Shown: in pieces, positions 1-12,312 of the stretch | How positions within the stretch are numbered: position 1 is the first letter of the stretch | How the letters are laid out: every line of letters begins with the position of its first letter | NCBI GenBank assembly: GCA_905221605.1 | Contig: CAJNDS010000688.1 | Span: 1-64,000, forward strand | Origin: Symbiodinium natans | Taxonomy: Eukaryota > Sar > Dinophyceae > Suessiales > Symbiodiniaceae | Length of the DNA: 64,000 bases | Direction: 5' to 3' | Made by a program: the position numbers and the translations under genes | The notes under the pieces: generated by a model | The model's database searches: none | What the model was told of the DNA's origin: nothing | Seen by the model: only the letters and a program-made list of their open reading frames with translations

Positions 1-228
1 CCTACACCCTAAACCCTAAACCCTAAACCCTAAACCCTAAACCCTAAACCCTAAACCCTAAACCCTAAACCCTAAACCCTAAACCCTAAACCCTAAACCC
101 TAAACCCTAAACCCTAAACCCTAAACCCTAAACCCTAAACCCTAGACCCTAAACCCTAAACCCTAAACCCTAAACCCTAAACCCTAAACCCTAACCCTAA
201 ACCCTAAACCCTAAACCCTAAACCCGAA
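1..228. repeat. Terminal telomere array, (CCCTAAA)n
   Basis: Near-perfect head-to-tail CCCTAAA units with rare variants (one CCCTAGA, one CCCTAA). The C-rich strand is on + at the left edge, the orientation expected for a genuine left chromosome end, so the window probably begins at the terminus. The TTTAGGG-type repeat is the telomere of plants and of dinoflagellates. The array decays after about position 228 into degenerate units. Confidence 0.85.
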
Positions 229-2030
229 CTAAACCCCGACCGCCCCAACCCCCTTGAACCTCTGGGGGCTTCGGGTTTCGGGTTTAGAGTAGGAACCCTC
301 AACCTTAGCCCTAAACCCTAACCCCTAACCCCTAACCCCTAACCCCTAACCCCTAAACCCTAAACCCTAAACCCTAAACCCTAAACCCTAAACCCTACAC
401 AGGCGCCCATAACATTGCAGTCCAAAACCTGGCACTACTACTTACCGGCACGGGTGTTTGCGAAATTAAAATTAGGGGTAGCTTATTGGGGTCCTTATTA
501 TAAGGGAATCCTACTACATCAGGGTCTATGTTAGAGGCCCCCTATTACGTAAACCCCCATTCTTGAAATCGTTTTTTGGCAACTTCGTCTTTCATGAGAA
601 GCGGTTTAGGGTTTATGGTTTAAGGTTTAGACTGCTTCTACTGGTGAGTGTATGAATGTGGAGCCCGACCTTATAGGCCCACTCAACACGCCTATGGTTT
701 CTGTTTAAGGTCTACAGCGTTTAGTTTTTTAAACACTTTTGTTGGCACAGGGCCGCGAAGCCCACGCAACACAACGTTTAGGGTTCTAGGGTTCTAGGGT
801 TCAGGGTTTAGGGTCTAGGGTTTAGGGTTGCGACATGCAGGCGAAGTCATTGTACGTCCAAGCGGCAGAGGTCAGCATCTCGATGGCATGTAGAGAGTTA
901 GGTGGTGAGGTGGCGCTGCCCTGAGCACGATGAGGGCCCTAAACCCTAAACCGTAAACCCTAAACCCTAAACCCGGCACCCTAAACCTATCTGAGCCCTG
1001 AAACCTAGCATCGTCAGAATGGTGTCAAGAACGACGTTCTGGGAACACCCTAAACCCTAAACCCTGAACCCTAAACCCTAAACCCTAAACCCTAAACCCT
1101 AAACCCGACTCGTAAACCCGAAACTGGGCTATCGCCCGAAGCTGGGCCTGAAAACTGGCTACCAGGCAGCTTCTGCACCCTGTTAGGGTTTAGGGTTTAG
1201 GGTTCAGGGTTTGGGATTTAGGGTGGGTGCAGGGTTTAGGTTTTGGTTCGGGTCAAACTCTAAGTTGCCCTAAGCTGTAAACCCTCAACCCTAAACCCTA
1301 CCTCTACAGTAGGTGTATCCCACAAAGAAACCCTGTAAAGCCGTAGCATCCCCTTACAAACCCTCAGAATACCCTAAATTGAACAGATACCTTAAACCCC
1401 TGAACCCGAGTTTGGGTCTGGGGTTTAAGGTTGAGGGTTTCTAAACCCCTAAACCCGTAAATCCAAACTTGGGCTGTTGGAAGGGACATTGCAGATTTGC
1501 ACGGTCTTTTAGGGAGATCACGCTGACGAGGCCACCTGCACAACTACTTCCTCTCGGTAGTTGCTACAGAACCCTAAGCTAAGGTCACATGGAAATGTGC
1601 AGATCACCGACTACATCCCTGAAGCCTTGTCTGTCCGAAACCCTAAACCCTAAACCCTTGTGCCCTTTTTCTTCTTTCGGCGTCCAGGAGTAGAGGAGTG
1701 CTGGAGCTTCGATTTTTTTGCGTAAACAACGGCAATGACACCCGCAGAGAAGACACAAGGCAAAGCGGTGCTGGGCGAGAACGCGCCCAACCTCGATACT
1801 TCTGGCACCCTGGCATATCATTCTGGAATCGGGGCAGGGGGCGTGACATAGTTGAGGGCTTGGGCTCTTGGTTCTTGATTTATAAGGTTAGGGAGTCAAC
1901 CCTAACCCTGAACCCGAAACTGCGGCCCTCTCTCTTTCTCTCTCTTTCTTTTGTTTTCGCCTTCAGGGGCTCTGCGCGCAGGCTTCACGGAAAGTAGGAC
2001 CGACCGTTTCGACGTCCCCCACGTTTAATA
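229..2030. other. Subtelomeric mosaic of degenerate telomeric repeats
   Basis: Short CCCTAAA and TTTAGGG runs in both orientations alternate with unique islands of 50-300 bp. One island (about 832-930) is exon-like in composition but I could not assign it. Open frames around 1585-1997 overlap each other on both strands and include telomeric-repeat translation, so I do not call them genes. Confidence 0.6.
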
Positions 2031-2335
2031 TTGTTCGCTACTTATAGAACTGTGTCTCGTGCCGTAGTATATAGTATTTGAACATGTATTTCATATTGCA
2101 ATTAGTGTGTTCATTAGGTATGTCGTTAATAGCAAATGATCATAGGAATAAGAATTAGATATCGTTGTTAAAACGTAATGAGTAGTGTTATAGTGGTGTG
2201 AGTATTATGCATATTTAACCATATGGCTGGCGTTATTGTTGTAATCCGATATAATTCCTACCATTAAACTAAAAAGGTGGAAATCTAAAGCCCGCGAATC
2301 ACGGTATCTATACCGACACCATAAACTTGCAACCC
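2031..2335. other. AT-rich unique island
   Basis: About 300 bp with clearly higher A+T than its surroundings and no telomeric units, between two repeat-rich stretches. No open frame of note and no RNA gene recognised. It stands out only by composition. Confidence 0.5.
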
Positions 2336-3493
2336 TAAGCCCTAATTCCTCAACCCTAAGCCCTAAACCTAAATCCTAAGCCCTAATTTATCCCCAAACC
2401 CGAAATCCGAAACCCTTGTTCAGCCCTTCTATATACATTGAGCCGCGCCCCAACCCTACACTTCCTGAAGAGTTTAGAAAGTTAGTTTGTTTTGGGGGAG
2501 GTTAGTTCAGGGTTCCGAGAAAATCCTGCCCAAAGCCCTAGACTCTGAAGCCCCCAACCATAAACCCTGAATCCCAAACCCTAAACCCTAAACCCCTAAA
2601 CCCTAAACCCCAAACCCTAAACCCTAAACCCCAAACCCCAAACCCTAAACCCTAAACCCCAAACCCTAAACCCTGAGCCCCCAGGCGAGCACCAGCGGCA
2701 CCTGGTGCTGCCCTGCGATGCCTCCGTGGGTATGGACTCGACCTCAGGGGCCTGTAGGGTTTCGGGTTTAGGGTTTAGGGTTTAGGGTTTAGGGTTCAGG
2801 GGTTAGAGTTTTAGGGTATGCTTAGGTTCAGGGTTTTAGGGTGTTAGAGTGTTGGGGTTTCAGGGTTCTAGGGCTTTAGGGTTTTATGTTAGCGATTGAC
2901 CGTTTTAAAGGGTGTTAGGGCCTTAATGCTTTCGGGTTTACGGCCTTTCGGGTGTTAGGATTTTGGGGTTGTGTGGTGGGTTTTCGAGTTCACGGTTTAG
3001 GGCTTAGGTTTTAGAAGTGCTATAGGTGTTAGAGTTTAGGATTGGAGTTCACAATTCCGGGTAGAACTTGGTCAATGGCAGGCTCATCGTTCCCCTCTGC
3101 AACTCGCCTCAGACTCCTTTAAAGCGTCTTCAAGCCCAAAAGCCCCTAGCGCCCCTGCACCCTAAACCCTAAACCCTAAACCCTAAACCCTAAACCCTAA
3201 ACCGTGTTAAACTCCCCTGAAGCCCCCTCAAACCCCCCTAGAACTCCCGGAGCCCCTACCCCAAACCCTAGACCCCGAACCCTAAACCTAATCCCCTGAA
3301 CCCTAAACCCCTACACCGAAAAGCCCCACCCCCTGAACCCCTAAACCCCTAAACCCTAGCCCTAAACCCTAAACCCTAAACCCTAAACCCTAAGCCCCTG
3401 CAAAGCCTTTCAGCCCAGGCCCGGCGCTGCTTTGGGCGGCCGCTGCGCGGCGCTGCGCGGCGGCGAGGCCTCGACCTTTTCCCTTTCTTCGTT

Positions 3494-3588
3494 AGGGTTT
3501 AGGGTTTAGGGTTTAGGGTTTAGGGTTTAGGGTTTAGGGTTTAGGGTTTAGGGTTTAGGGTTTAGGGTTTAGGGTTTAGGGTTTAGCC
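3494..3588. repeat. Interstitial (TTTAGGG)n array
   Basis: About 13 consecutive perfect TTTAGGG units on the + strand, opposite in orientation to the terminal telomere. It lies directly after a GC-rich island. Confidence 0.9.
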
Positions 3589-5290
3589 TCTTGGTTGCTC
3601 CAAGGTACTCTTTTTCCTTTTTTCGAGTCACTATCCACAAAAAGGGAAATTACCCTTATTGTATGGTTCCTGAAATAGCATTTTTTCTGGGCTTGAGGGC
3701 TAAGGCTTATAGGGTTTGTGGGTTAGGGCAAAGGGTTGGGGGTGGTTTAGCACGTTTTTGTTTTTGTGTGTTTTGTGTTTCTTGTTTTTCAGGTTGTTTT
3801 TGTTCTTAGGGGTTTGGTTATTATGGGTTTTGCGCTTTTTCTTGGGGTTTGAGGGTTGAATGGTTCCTGGCTGGGTTTGTCGTTGTTGTGTTGATGACAT
3901 ATCTTCTGCGCCTCTGTCCTGCTGTCTCTTCCTCTCTCTCTCCCTCCTAGGGTTTAGGGTTAAGGGCTTAGGGCTTAGGGCTTAGGGTTTAGGGTTTAGC
4001 GTTTAAGGTCAAGTTCTTTTCCCCCCGAACTTCCGAGGTTTCAGGTTCGGAGAATTTAAGCTTGCGATGTTCCCCCTAATACTAACTAAAAGTCCTAAAT
4101 AGGGATTGTAGTACCCCCTACTATATTCCCTTTAGGAGGGTGGGTTTCGGGTCGTCTAGGGGTTAAGGTTTATAAAATCCCTGAACTCCCAAACCTCAAA
4201 GATCTTGAACCGGATCAGTGGACTTTGCAGTGGATAGTTCGGGGTATACAGGAGTTAGGTTTAGGGTTTAGGTATAGCGTCCTTAATTGAGAGGGAGTAG
4301 TGGCGAGTATTAGGGAACCTTGGCTCACCCTGTACCCTAAACCGTAAACCCTGAACCGCCCTTAAGGACTTCACCCCCCCCCCCCCCTCCCTGAAGAACC
4401 CTAGAATTTTAGGGGCACCCTAGCCCTAAACCCTATTCCCTAAACCCTAAACCCTTAAAGAAAATAGGCGAAGACCTGACGCTGGGCGCCGAGGCGCAGA
4501 GTGATGAGGAGTGCTTTCAGCATGCCAAAACCCCAAAGTTTAGGGTTTAGGGTTTAGGGTACAGGATTTAGGGTTTAGGGTTTAGGGTTTAGGCGCAAAA
4601 CCTAACCCTTTAGCCTTAAACCCCAAACCCTTGCCTAATCCTAAAGCCCCAAACTTTCAATCTCCAACTTTGAGCCCCAGGCATCGTCATGAACGACACT
4701 AGACTTTGGCACAGAAAGCTCCCCCGCCCCGCCCCCCCACCCCAAAGGTGACAACCAAAGCGTCGGGCCTGTTGGGTTTAGGGTTAGGGTTCAGGGCCTT
4801 CGGTGTATACTCGTAGGGTTTAGGGTTGATCACGCGGGCTTTGGGTTTGTAGAAGGGGCAGAAGTACACCAGACACGGTGGCTACCTGAATAATTGCAGA
4901 TACCCTGTTTAATACCATAACCCCGAAACCCCTTACCGTAAACCCTAAACCCGTAGCCCTAAGCCCTAAGCCCTTAGCTGCCCCCGAACCTCCAAGCAAG
5001 GTCGTTTAGGGTGTAGGGTTTGGGTTTATGGTCCAGGCATTACGATCTTTAGGTTCACGCATGGAAGGCTATACCGAGTTCCCGGGGTTGTTTGGTTTTG
5101 CGGGTTTCGGAAGGTTTAGAGAGTTTTTCCTGAAAGAGCTTGGGGGGTTCTAGGGTTTAGGGTTTTTGGGTTTTCTGAATTTAGGGTTTTGAGCTTTCGG
5201 GCGCGCGAGGTCGACGATGCCACGCCGCTGTGGCAGTTGTCGCAGGCCGCGGACGGGTGGCTTCGGAATCAGGATTGCCTGGCTCCTGAG

Positions 5291-5356
5291 CCTAAACCCT
5301 AAACCCTAAACCCTAAACCCTAAACCCTAAACCCTAAACCCTAAACCCTAAACCCT
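5291..5356. repeat. Interstitial (CCCTAAA)n array
   Basis: Nine or so perfect CCCTAAA units following a GC-rich, exon-like island at about 5205-5285. Confidence 0.9.
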
Positions 5357-7247
5357 AGTTTTAACTAAAGGGTTGTGAAGCATGGGCCCTAGGTTTCATA
5401 AGATGCGGGCTCATGGCTTTTCTGTATAGGGTGCAATTAGTACCATGAGTTTCCCTACTACCCGCTCTATGCTACCCCCCCTAGGTTCCCCCCTTTAGTA
5501 ACCTTATGAATTAGGCTTAGTTATCCCTTAATAGCCTTGATTATGGGGGGAGCCTAGGGGGGGGGGGGCACAAAAGAGGGGGCTAGCAGGGGAACCCATG
5601 GTAGCAGTGTTTATGGTTAGGCTCTCAGGTTCAGGGATTTTCATGCAGGCTGCAGGCAGGAACCTCAGTGCAACCGCAAAGCCCCAATGACATCCATGCC
5701 CTTCCCCTAAACCCTGAACCCTAGAGACCCGAAACCTAAAACGAAAGGTGTCATGCCCTAGACCCAAAACCCTCACGGTTCCGATGTTGAGTCTAAAGCC
5801 CGAAGTCCTAGAGTCCTAGGCTGGGTTCCAGGATGATGGTCTTCACAAGAGTTTTGGGTTTGGGGTTTAGGGTTCAGGGTCTAAGGACTGTTAGTCATGG
5901 GGAACATCCCAAGCCCTAAGCCATAAACTTGGGTTCCGGTCCGTTTCAGGCCCGTTACAGCTTCCGCAACAGCTCTGTGGTAACTCCATTGCAGGTCCGG
6001 TATAGGTTCGCTCCTTTCCGTTACAGTTTCGAGCATGTCTGCCATAGTAGAGGCCTGCAAATGACGGTCAACCCTAAACTCAAATTCCCCAATCTTCAAC
6101 CCGAGGTTCGACCCTATGTTTTCCAGCCTAAGCCCGTTTTACCCTGATAAACCCTCGGCCCTGAACCCTGAACCCTAAGCCCAAAGCCCTAAACCCGACA
6201 CCCGACACCCGACACCCGACACCCTACACCCTACACCCTACACCCATCCTTGCCAGCCGTTCTGGCATTCTATCGCACGCAGATCCAAGTCGACCAGCTT
6301 CTTCGCGCAGCTTTGGGTTCTTAGGGTACTTAGGGCAGCTTTACGGCCATAAAGCCTAAACCCTAAACCCTAAACCCTACACCCTAAACCCTAAACCATA
6401 AAGGGGCTCTTAGAGCTCCCGAAGCCTTATCTTCAAACCCTAAACCCTACTTAGAGCGGCTTAGGGTTTGGGGGTTTAAGGAGTGGGGGTGCTTTCAACC
6501 CCGTAGCTGTTGAGAAGACAGCGGTGCTAAGTAGAGTCGGAGCCCCAAGCGCTCAGAGAAGTCGTAGGGTTCAGGGTTTAGGGTTTAGTGTTTAGGGTTT
6601 AGGGTTTAGGGTATAGGGTTTAGGGTTTAGGGTTTAGGGTTTAGGGCGGGGGTGCTGGCCTGCTTTCGCGATGCATCGGCTGCTGGCCACCGCGGTTCTG
6701 CCATGTCTTCTGCACCTCGGATGGAGGCTTTAGTGTTTGGGGTTTAGGGTTTAGGGGTCTAGGGTTTAGGGTTTAGGGTATAGGGTTTAGGTTTTAGGGT
6801 TTAGGGTTTAGGGTTTAGGGTTTGTGGTTTGGGGTTTAGGGTTTCTGGGTTTAGTTTGGCAGATCATGAGATCATGGGTCCTTTGTGGTGGAACGATAAG
6901 GTCTGGTTGGTGAGCGACCACGTTTAACAATCCTTAAGCACCCACCCCCCAATCCTAATCCCTAAGCCCCAACTCCCCCATCCTAAACATTAAATTTATC
7001 CCCAAATCCTAAACCCTAACAGGGTTTAGGGTTTAAAGCCCTATAAACGCTATCAGCCCTGCAATCCCTATAAGCCGATAAGCCGTGCAAGCCCTAGAAA
7101 CCCTACAGACCCCACACCCTAAACCCTAAACCCTATCGACCTCAAACCCTAAACCCTGAATTCTGAACCCTAAACCCTAAGTTCCAAACTGTAAACCCTA
7201 ATGAAACCCTAAACCTTAACCTCTAAACCCTAACCCCTAAACCCGAA

Positions 7248-7315
7248 ACCCTAAACCCTAAACCCTAAACCCTAAACCCTAAACCCTAAACCCTAAACCC
7301 TAAACCCTAAACCTT
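7248..7315. repeat. Interstitial (CCCTAAA)n array
   Basis: About nine perfect CCCTAAA units, preceded by several hundred bases of degenerate C-rich units. Confidence 0.9.
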
Positions 7316-9060
7316 GTTCTGCCTTTCTAAGGGCAGCCGGAAGACCCGCAGAGTCAGAGATCCTTCAGAACCTCAGCACCGTTGCTGTGACTCAGGCCGA
7401 AGGGTTTGGGATTTAGGGGTTTAGGGTTTGGCCCTAAGAGGTTGAGAGGTTCTTGCTTGCGTGCATTGTCAACGACAAGGGTTTAGGCTTTGGGGTTAAG
7501 AGGTTTAGGGTTTTGGGTGTTTTGGGGTTTTGGGGCTGAATTAGGGGTTAGCGCTTAGGGATAAATGTTTCGGGTTTAGGGTTTAGGGTGTAGGGGTTAA
7601 GGGTTAGGGGTTAAGGTTTAGGGTTTGGGGTTTAGGGTTTATGGAACCGCGCCCTGCCTAAGCCCCAAACCCTAAACCCTGAGGGGAGTACCGGAGACAG
7701 TGCAGCGAGCACTTTACGTAGTTGCACTAATCCGGAAGACGGTTCACCGCTACGCTTGCAGAAAAGGGAGCGAGTCCATAAAAAATAAGCCCTAAATCCT
7801 GAATCCCGCCTTTAAGGGCACCAGCCTCGAGCCTAATTTTGTAGGCTACGTAAACTTAAGACCTCTACAAAAAGTTGTTATACTGAGAACCCACCAACTT
7901 AAAGTGTGCATGCAGCTCGTGAGAATTCTGGTCTTTGTGGATTTAGGGTTTTGGTGGTGTTTTAACCCCAGAAGGTACCATTGTTTAGGATTGAGTCCTG
8001 GTTGCGGGTCCCTTTTGTGGGGGCCCCTCTTATTTTGCCCCCTTCCCCCCCACCCCTCCCCCCCCCCTTTTCCCCCCCCTTCGCCCCCCTCCTTCCCTTC
8101 CCCCGAATGAGGTTTGGCCACCCATTGCCCTCCCCCCCCCCCCCCCCACGCCCCACCCTCCGCCCCAAAAAACTAGACTTGGGGTTTTGGGTCCAGGGAG
8201 TTGTGTTGAACGTTTAGGCCTCCGTTGAATTTCGGCATCTAAGGGTTATGCCCATAGAGCGTACGGTCGTCGAGTCCTTCAATCCGAAACCCCAAAATCT
8301 AAACCCTATATGCGCAGGTTCCCGACATTCCGAGCTTCGATGGCGCTGACACAGCTGCCCAGCTTAAGAGCGGTTGGGGGTTTAGGGCTGCGGCACCCTA
8401 CAAACCCCGAACAAAAACCCTAAACTTCAAAGCCTGAAGCCCTAGAAACCCTAAGGACCCTAAAACACCATGAACGCTCTTGAAAAGATTTAAAAAAGAC
8501 TCTTAAAACTCTTAAAGAGACTTTTAAAGGACTCTTGAAAACCCTCAAGACTCTGAAAAAGACTCTAAACAACCCTAGAGACCTCTTAAAACAAATTCTT
8601 AAATGCCCTAAAGACCTCTAGCAAGGTGCTTAAATGCCCTAAACACCTTTGAAAAGACTCTTGAAAAAATCCAAAAGACCTTTAAAAAGTCTCTTAAAGA
8701 CCCTAAACCCTAAACCCTAAGGACCCTAAAAGTCTCCAGACATGCGATTTTCTCGGCAGTGCTCGGTTTTTTCCGCGCGCCGCTGGGGCGCTGCCATAAT
8801 CCCTATTAAGGTATATGAACCATAAACTTTTAAACCCTTTTAGGGTTCATGTGGTCCCCAAGGTTATAAGTACCCTAAACCGTAAACCCTAAACGTTTCG
8901 GGCCTTGGTACGTTGGAGCGGAGTCGATCGATGGAACTCAACAGGTTTCTACTGTTTCTCTCTACTGTTGGTTAGCAGGGAATGCGGGAGTCAGGGCCCT
9001 ATACATACTCTTTAAGGGAATATAGGGTACTGTTTGCATAAGAACCCCGCCAAAATACAG

Positions 9061-10055
9061 ATATTCTTCCCTATGATAGGGTAGTAAGGGGAGAATTTTT
9101 GTTTTTGTGGGTCTTAAGCAAATGCAGCAACTAGTAAGTTTTTAGGTCCAAGAATCCTTTGCCGTACCAGCTGTGCAGATGTTGGCTGTTTATTTTCAAG
9201 CTCAGGTTGGTCTAGGTCCTTAAATCCAGTTTTAGAAACTATTGTATTGTGAAGACATGGACCTCCCTTGATGGCCACGTGCTGGACTCAGCTTTGCCTC
9301 CTTAAATAGTCTCTTTTGTGATATTTCTCTGCGAGGTGTGGGAAGTGGCATCGAAAACCGAAGAGAACTCGTTTGTTGGTGTAAATGGGTTTCAACTGCT
9401 GTTTAATATTCACCCGTATTTCTCAGGACGATAGTTCTTGTGCTGAAGGAGGGCCAGAAGGGATTGCCTGTCGTGTTGTACTAAAATGTTTTGCGAGTGA
9501 TTCTGGTTTGTAGTATTGAGATATTTCAGATCGTAGTTGACGTCACAAAGACTATTCACCAACTGCTTGGCCCAAGAACATGCTGAAGGCGAAGGTGGCT
9601 ATGAAATCCCAATCTGTTTCCTGTATATTTTGGTGCTGTTAGTCCATACTGCTGGTCCCTGATCTTGTTACTTTTAAATCGAACATGCGGAAGAGAAGCA
9701 GATGCGCGAGAATGCGGGAAGAAAAAGTTTGCGCTTCGCTGCTGTTGCTTTGTGATACTTTCATGTTTGAGCAGCGTAACAACAAGAAGCCTTCTTTGTA
9801 TTGCCGAAACTGTTTTGCTTTTGGTGCTTGAATATTAAATTTGTTCAAAAGAAACGGACGTGATGCCAACTAGAATATCCAAGAGGAAGAGCGGCCAGAA
9901 CATGATTCTTACTTACTTATGGAAAACTTAGCAAACACAAAGACCTGACGCTGGGTGAAGATGCCACGCTGAGCGAGCCGCGACCGCTGATAAGCTCAGC
10001 TCAAAGAATGTTTTCGCTTTAGTTTAGAGTTTGAATCTGAGATTGGTCCTTGTAC
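9061..10055. other. Unique stretch almost free of telomeric repeats
   Basis: About 1 kb of balanced-composition sequence, the longest repeat-free stretch left of the peptidase gene. No long open frame and no recognisable protein motif on either strand. It could be upstream or untranslated sequence of the gene that starts near 10.1 kb, but nothing in it proves that. Confidence 0.4.
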
Positions 10056-10104
10056 CAGTAGGGCCCTAAACCCTAAACCCTAAACCCTCAACACGCATTC
10101 TCAG

Positions 10105-12312
10105 GTTCCGCCTGTGGCGAAACCTCTGCAGATCTCATCCAGCTTTGGCCCGCGCTGGAAAGCATCGCAGTCGCGCGATGACTACCACCGGGGCATCGAC
10201 TACTTTGTCTTTTGGCCCTGATCAGGTTTAGGGTTTAGGGTTTAGGGTTTAGGGTTTAGGGTTTGGGGCGTCTCTTTAAGGTCTGAGGGATGGTTCTAGG
10301 GCCTTGCAGTCATCGCGATAAAGGTTTAGGATTCGCCATCTCTCCGAGGATGAAATCGGGGCGCCCATCTACGCCTGCCAGGACGGCACGGTGTTCCAAG
10401 TGCCTTGGTCGATGGGTCTCACATCTTTGAAGACCCAACACTATTAGCCCCCCCCATAAAACCCTGAAGCTTGAACCTGAAACCCTAAACCCTAAGCCCA
10501 TTCTGTTCTGATTTGGAGCACGTGCCACACTTCAGCTCCAAGACGCCCCTGAACCCCTCCCTCCAAGAACACCCAGACCATGAACCTCGAGCCCTTTCTA
10601 CTTGTCACCTTCAGGTTCGGGCTTTGAGCTTTAGGCTCAAGGCTTGGGGCTTAGGGCTTAAAAGGCTTAGGGCATATGGTTTACGTATTGATTGAGGGTT
10701 GAGTGCTCTGCGTGTAGCGAAGTCAGGTGCACACGGAAGCTGCCGGCACCATGCCTGGCGGCGGAAACGTTGTGGTCCTGGAGCACCTACTGACCTCGAC
10801 GGCGAAGTTTCATGATTCTTGGTGCCGTTCAGTGTTTCGGGCTTGTGGATAGATGGCCTTAAGCTGGGTAGGAACGTGCTGTGGCCGCCGGTAGCTCACT
10901 CACCATCAGAACGGGCATCGCGCATGGGCTTGGGTGGGGGCGAAGGGCTACCTATAGAGTTTAGGGTTTGGAGTCTGGATCTTTGCGTTGCCCTGAAGGA
11001 TCGGACGATCAACAAGTACTACTCCTACTACTTGCACTTGAATTCCACCGCAGCGTTGTCGGAGGGCGATGCGGTAAGCAAGGGCGCGGAGATCGGCACC
11101 ATGGGCCAGACAGGAGAGACATCCTTCACTCACCTCCACTTTGAAACACGCCTCGTGGGCTGCCAGCTAGGACCTTGGGATAATATTTTTCGCCTGGTTT
11201 CAAAAGTATCTTATTATGTAAGAATCCATAAACCTGAACCCCGGCAAGTTTTGCAGAAGGGCTCAGGGCTTAGGGTTTCAAGGGTTTCAAGGGCCAACTT
11301 AGGCTATTGCTCTTATCAGTTTCAGTTCGCAAACAATCGCCAACCTTCCGCGACCTCCAGTTGCAATACCGGCTTCGATCCCCACGTCCATCCTTATCTG
11401 TTTCTGGGTTGCTGTTATCACAATTTGTAGTAAAAGAGCTTATGTGTCTATTCCGCGACAGAAGCAATCCGAGCACCTCATTTCCATGATGATTGTTTTT
11501 TTGTGTGGTAAAATCTCCGCATTGCGGCGGTATCTTTTTAGTTCCTGAACAGCGGCGCAGGTTTGTGGGAGGGCTTGCCGATGGCCCAAAGTATCTCTAT
11601 GAAGTGCAACCGATGGAAGGCTTCGAGTATGCCGCGACAGGGGTTGGTTGGAACATATTTTGTTCTTGCTGATTGCCCGTGACCCCCTATCCTTATAAAG
11701 CCATACCAAATTCGATGTTTATAGGGCCCCCAAACGTACCCCAGGTGAGGTACCAGGCAACCCGCGGCCACTTGGACATGGATGTGATACGGACAAGCCT
11801 CGGTGAGGTACACATCGGCACCAGGCAGAATGTCAACATCAACACACTGGAGTCTTGGGGGGGTAGTGGAAATATTTTTGATTTTGGGGTACTATAATTC
11901 CCGAAGAAGAAACAGCAAACATTATAGTTTCTGTTTTTTGGGCACTTTTATTCCTAAGAAACAGCAAAAAATATGTTTTCCTGAAGGTCCAAGTTCAGTA
12001 CAGGAGTCGCTGGACGACCTTCACAACATCACCTCATGGATGGCATTACGCCCAGGGTATTTCGTGTCGACCACCGGGGATGTCTATACCTACGAGCTTC
12101 ACTTCAGGTCTACGCCGACCTTCGTGGAAGTGTATGACATTCATGGGGACGGGATTCGAGCCGACCTAGCCACGTCTACGACCACGTCTACGACCACAGC
12201 TACGGCCGCAGAGCTCGACCCCGAGAATTCATCCACCAACCAGCCGGTTAGCTTTGCCAACCATGGCCGTTGCCTTGCGGCTGCTCTTGTGGGGATGTCT
12301 CTGACTCTGTAG
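10105..12312 (+). CDS. M23/LytM-type zinc metallopeptidase, multi-exon (5' end uncertain)
   Basis: Read as seven exons. A: 10105-10206, ends SFGPRW...DDYHRGIDYF. B: about 10331-10399, contains GAPIYACQDGTVFQ. C: 10727 to about 10801, contains GGGNVVVLEH. D: 10999-11166, contains YYSYYLHLNS...GDAVSKGAEIGTMGQTGE...HLHFETR. E: about 11558-11660. F: 11725 to about 11870. G: about 11989-12312 with the stop TAG. The family signature is complete: H-x3-D (HRGID) and HxH (HLHFE) supply the zinc ligands and catalytic His, and the GxxIGxxGxTG turn is present. M23 enzymes cut peptide cross-links, classically in bacterial cell walls, so a bacterial origin is likely (inference). The C-terminus is a Ser/Thr-rich linker followed by a short hydrophobic tail, possibly a membrane or GPI anchor. 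Exon A is preceded by CCCTAAA units and followed by TTTAGGG units. Some junctions (A/B, C/D) are not exactly resolved, and exons before A may exist. Confidence 0.72.
11870..11985. other. Hairpin-like intron sequence of the peptidase gene
   Basis: The intron between exons F and G has imperfectly complementary ends and an internal palindromic segment around 11920-11935. A related stretch (GGGCACTATAATTCCTAAGA-type) recurs near 62245-62275, so it may be a small dispersed element. Confidence 0.35.

Larger units (their letters stand above)
2336..9060. other. Subtelomeric repeat mosaic with small unique islands
   Basis: Dominated by interstitial CCCTAAA and TTTAGGG arrays and variants, for example an ACACCCG/ACACCCT run near 6190-6243. 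Between arrays are GC-rich islands, for example 2685-2750 and 5205-5285, each preceded by a C-rich array and the first followed by a G-rich one, the arrangement seen around real exons further right. I could not join them into a named gene. The G/C-homopolymer open frames at 7846-8217 are compositional artefacts. Confidence 0.5.

Noticed and set aside
7846-8217. Pro- or Gly-rich open frames on both strands
   Set aside because: Homopolymeric C tracts create them. No stop codons occur because of composition, and no motif is present.
10819-11430. A single 203-codon gene
   Set aside because: Only about 10999-11166 of it is protein-like (M23 core). The rest is intron read through by chance, and other exons lie outside it.
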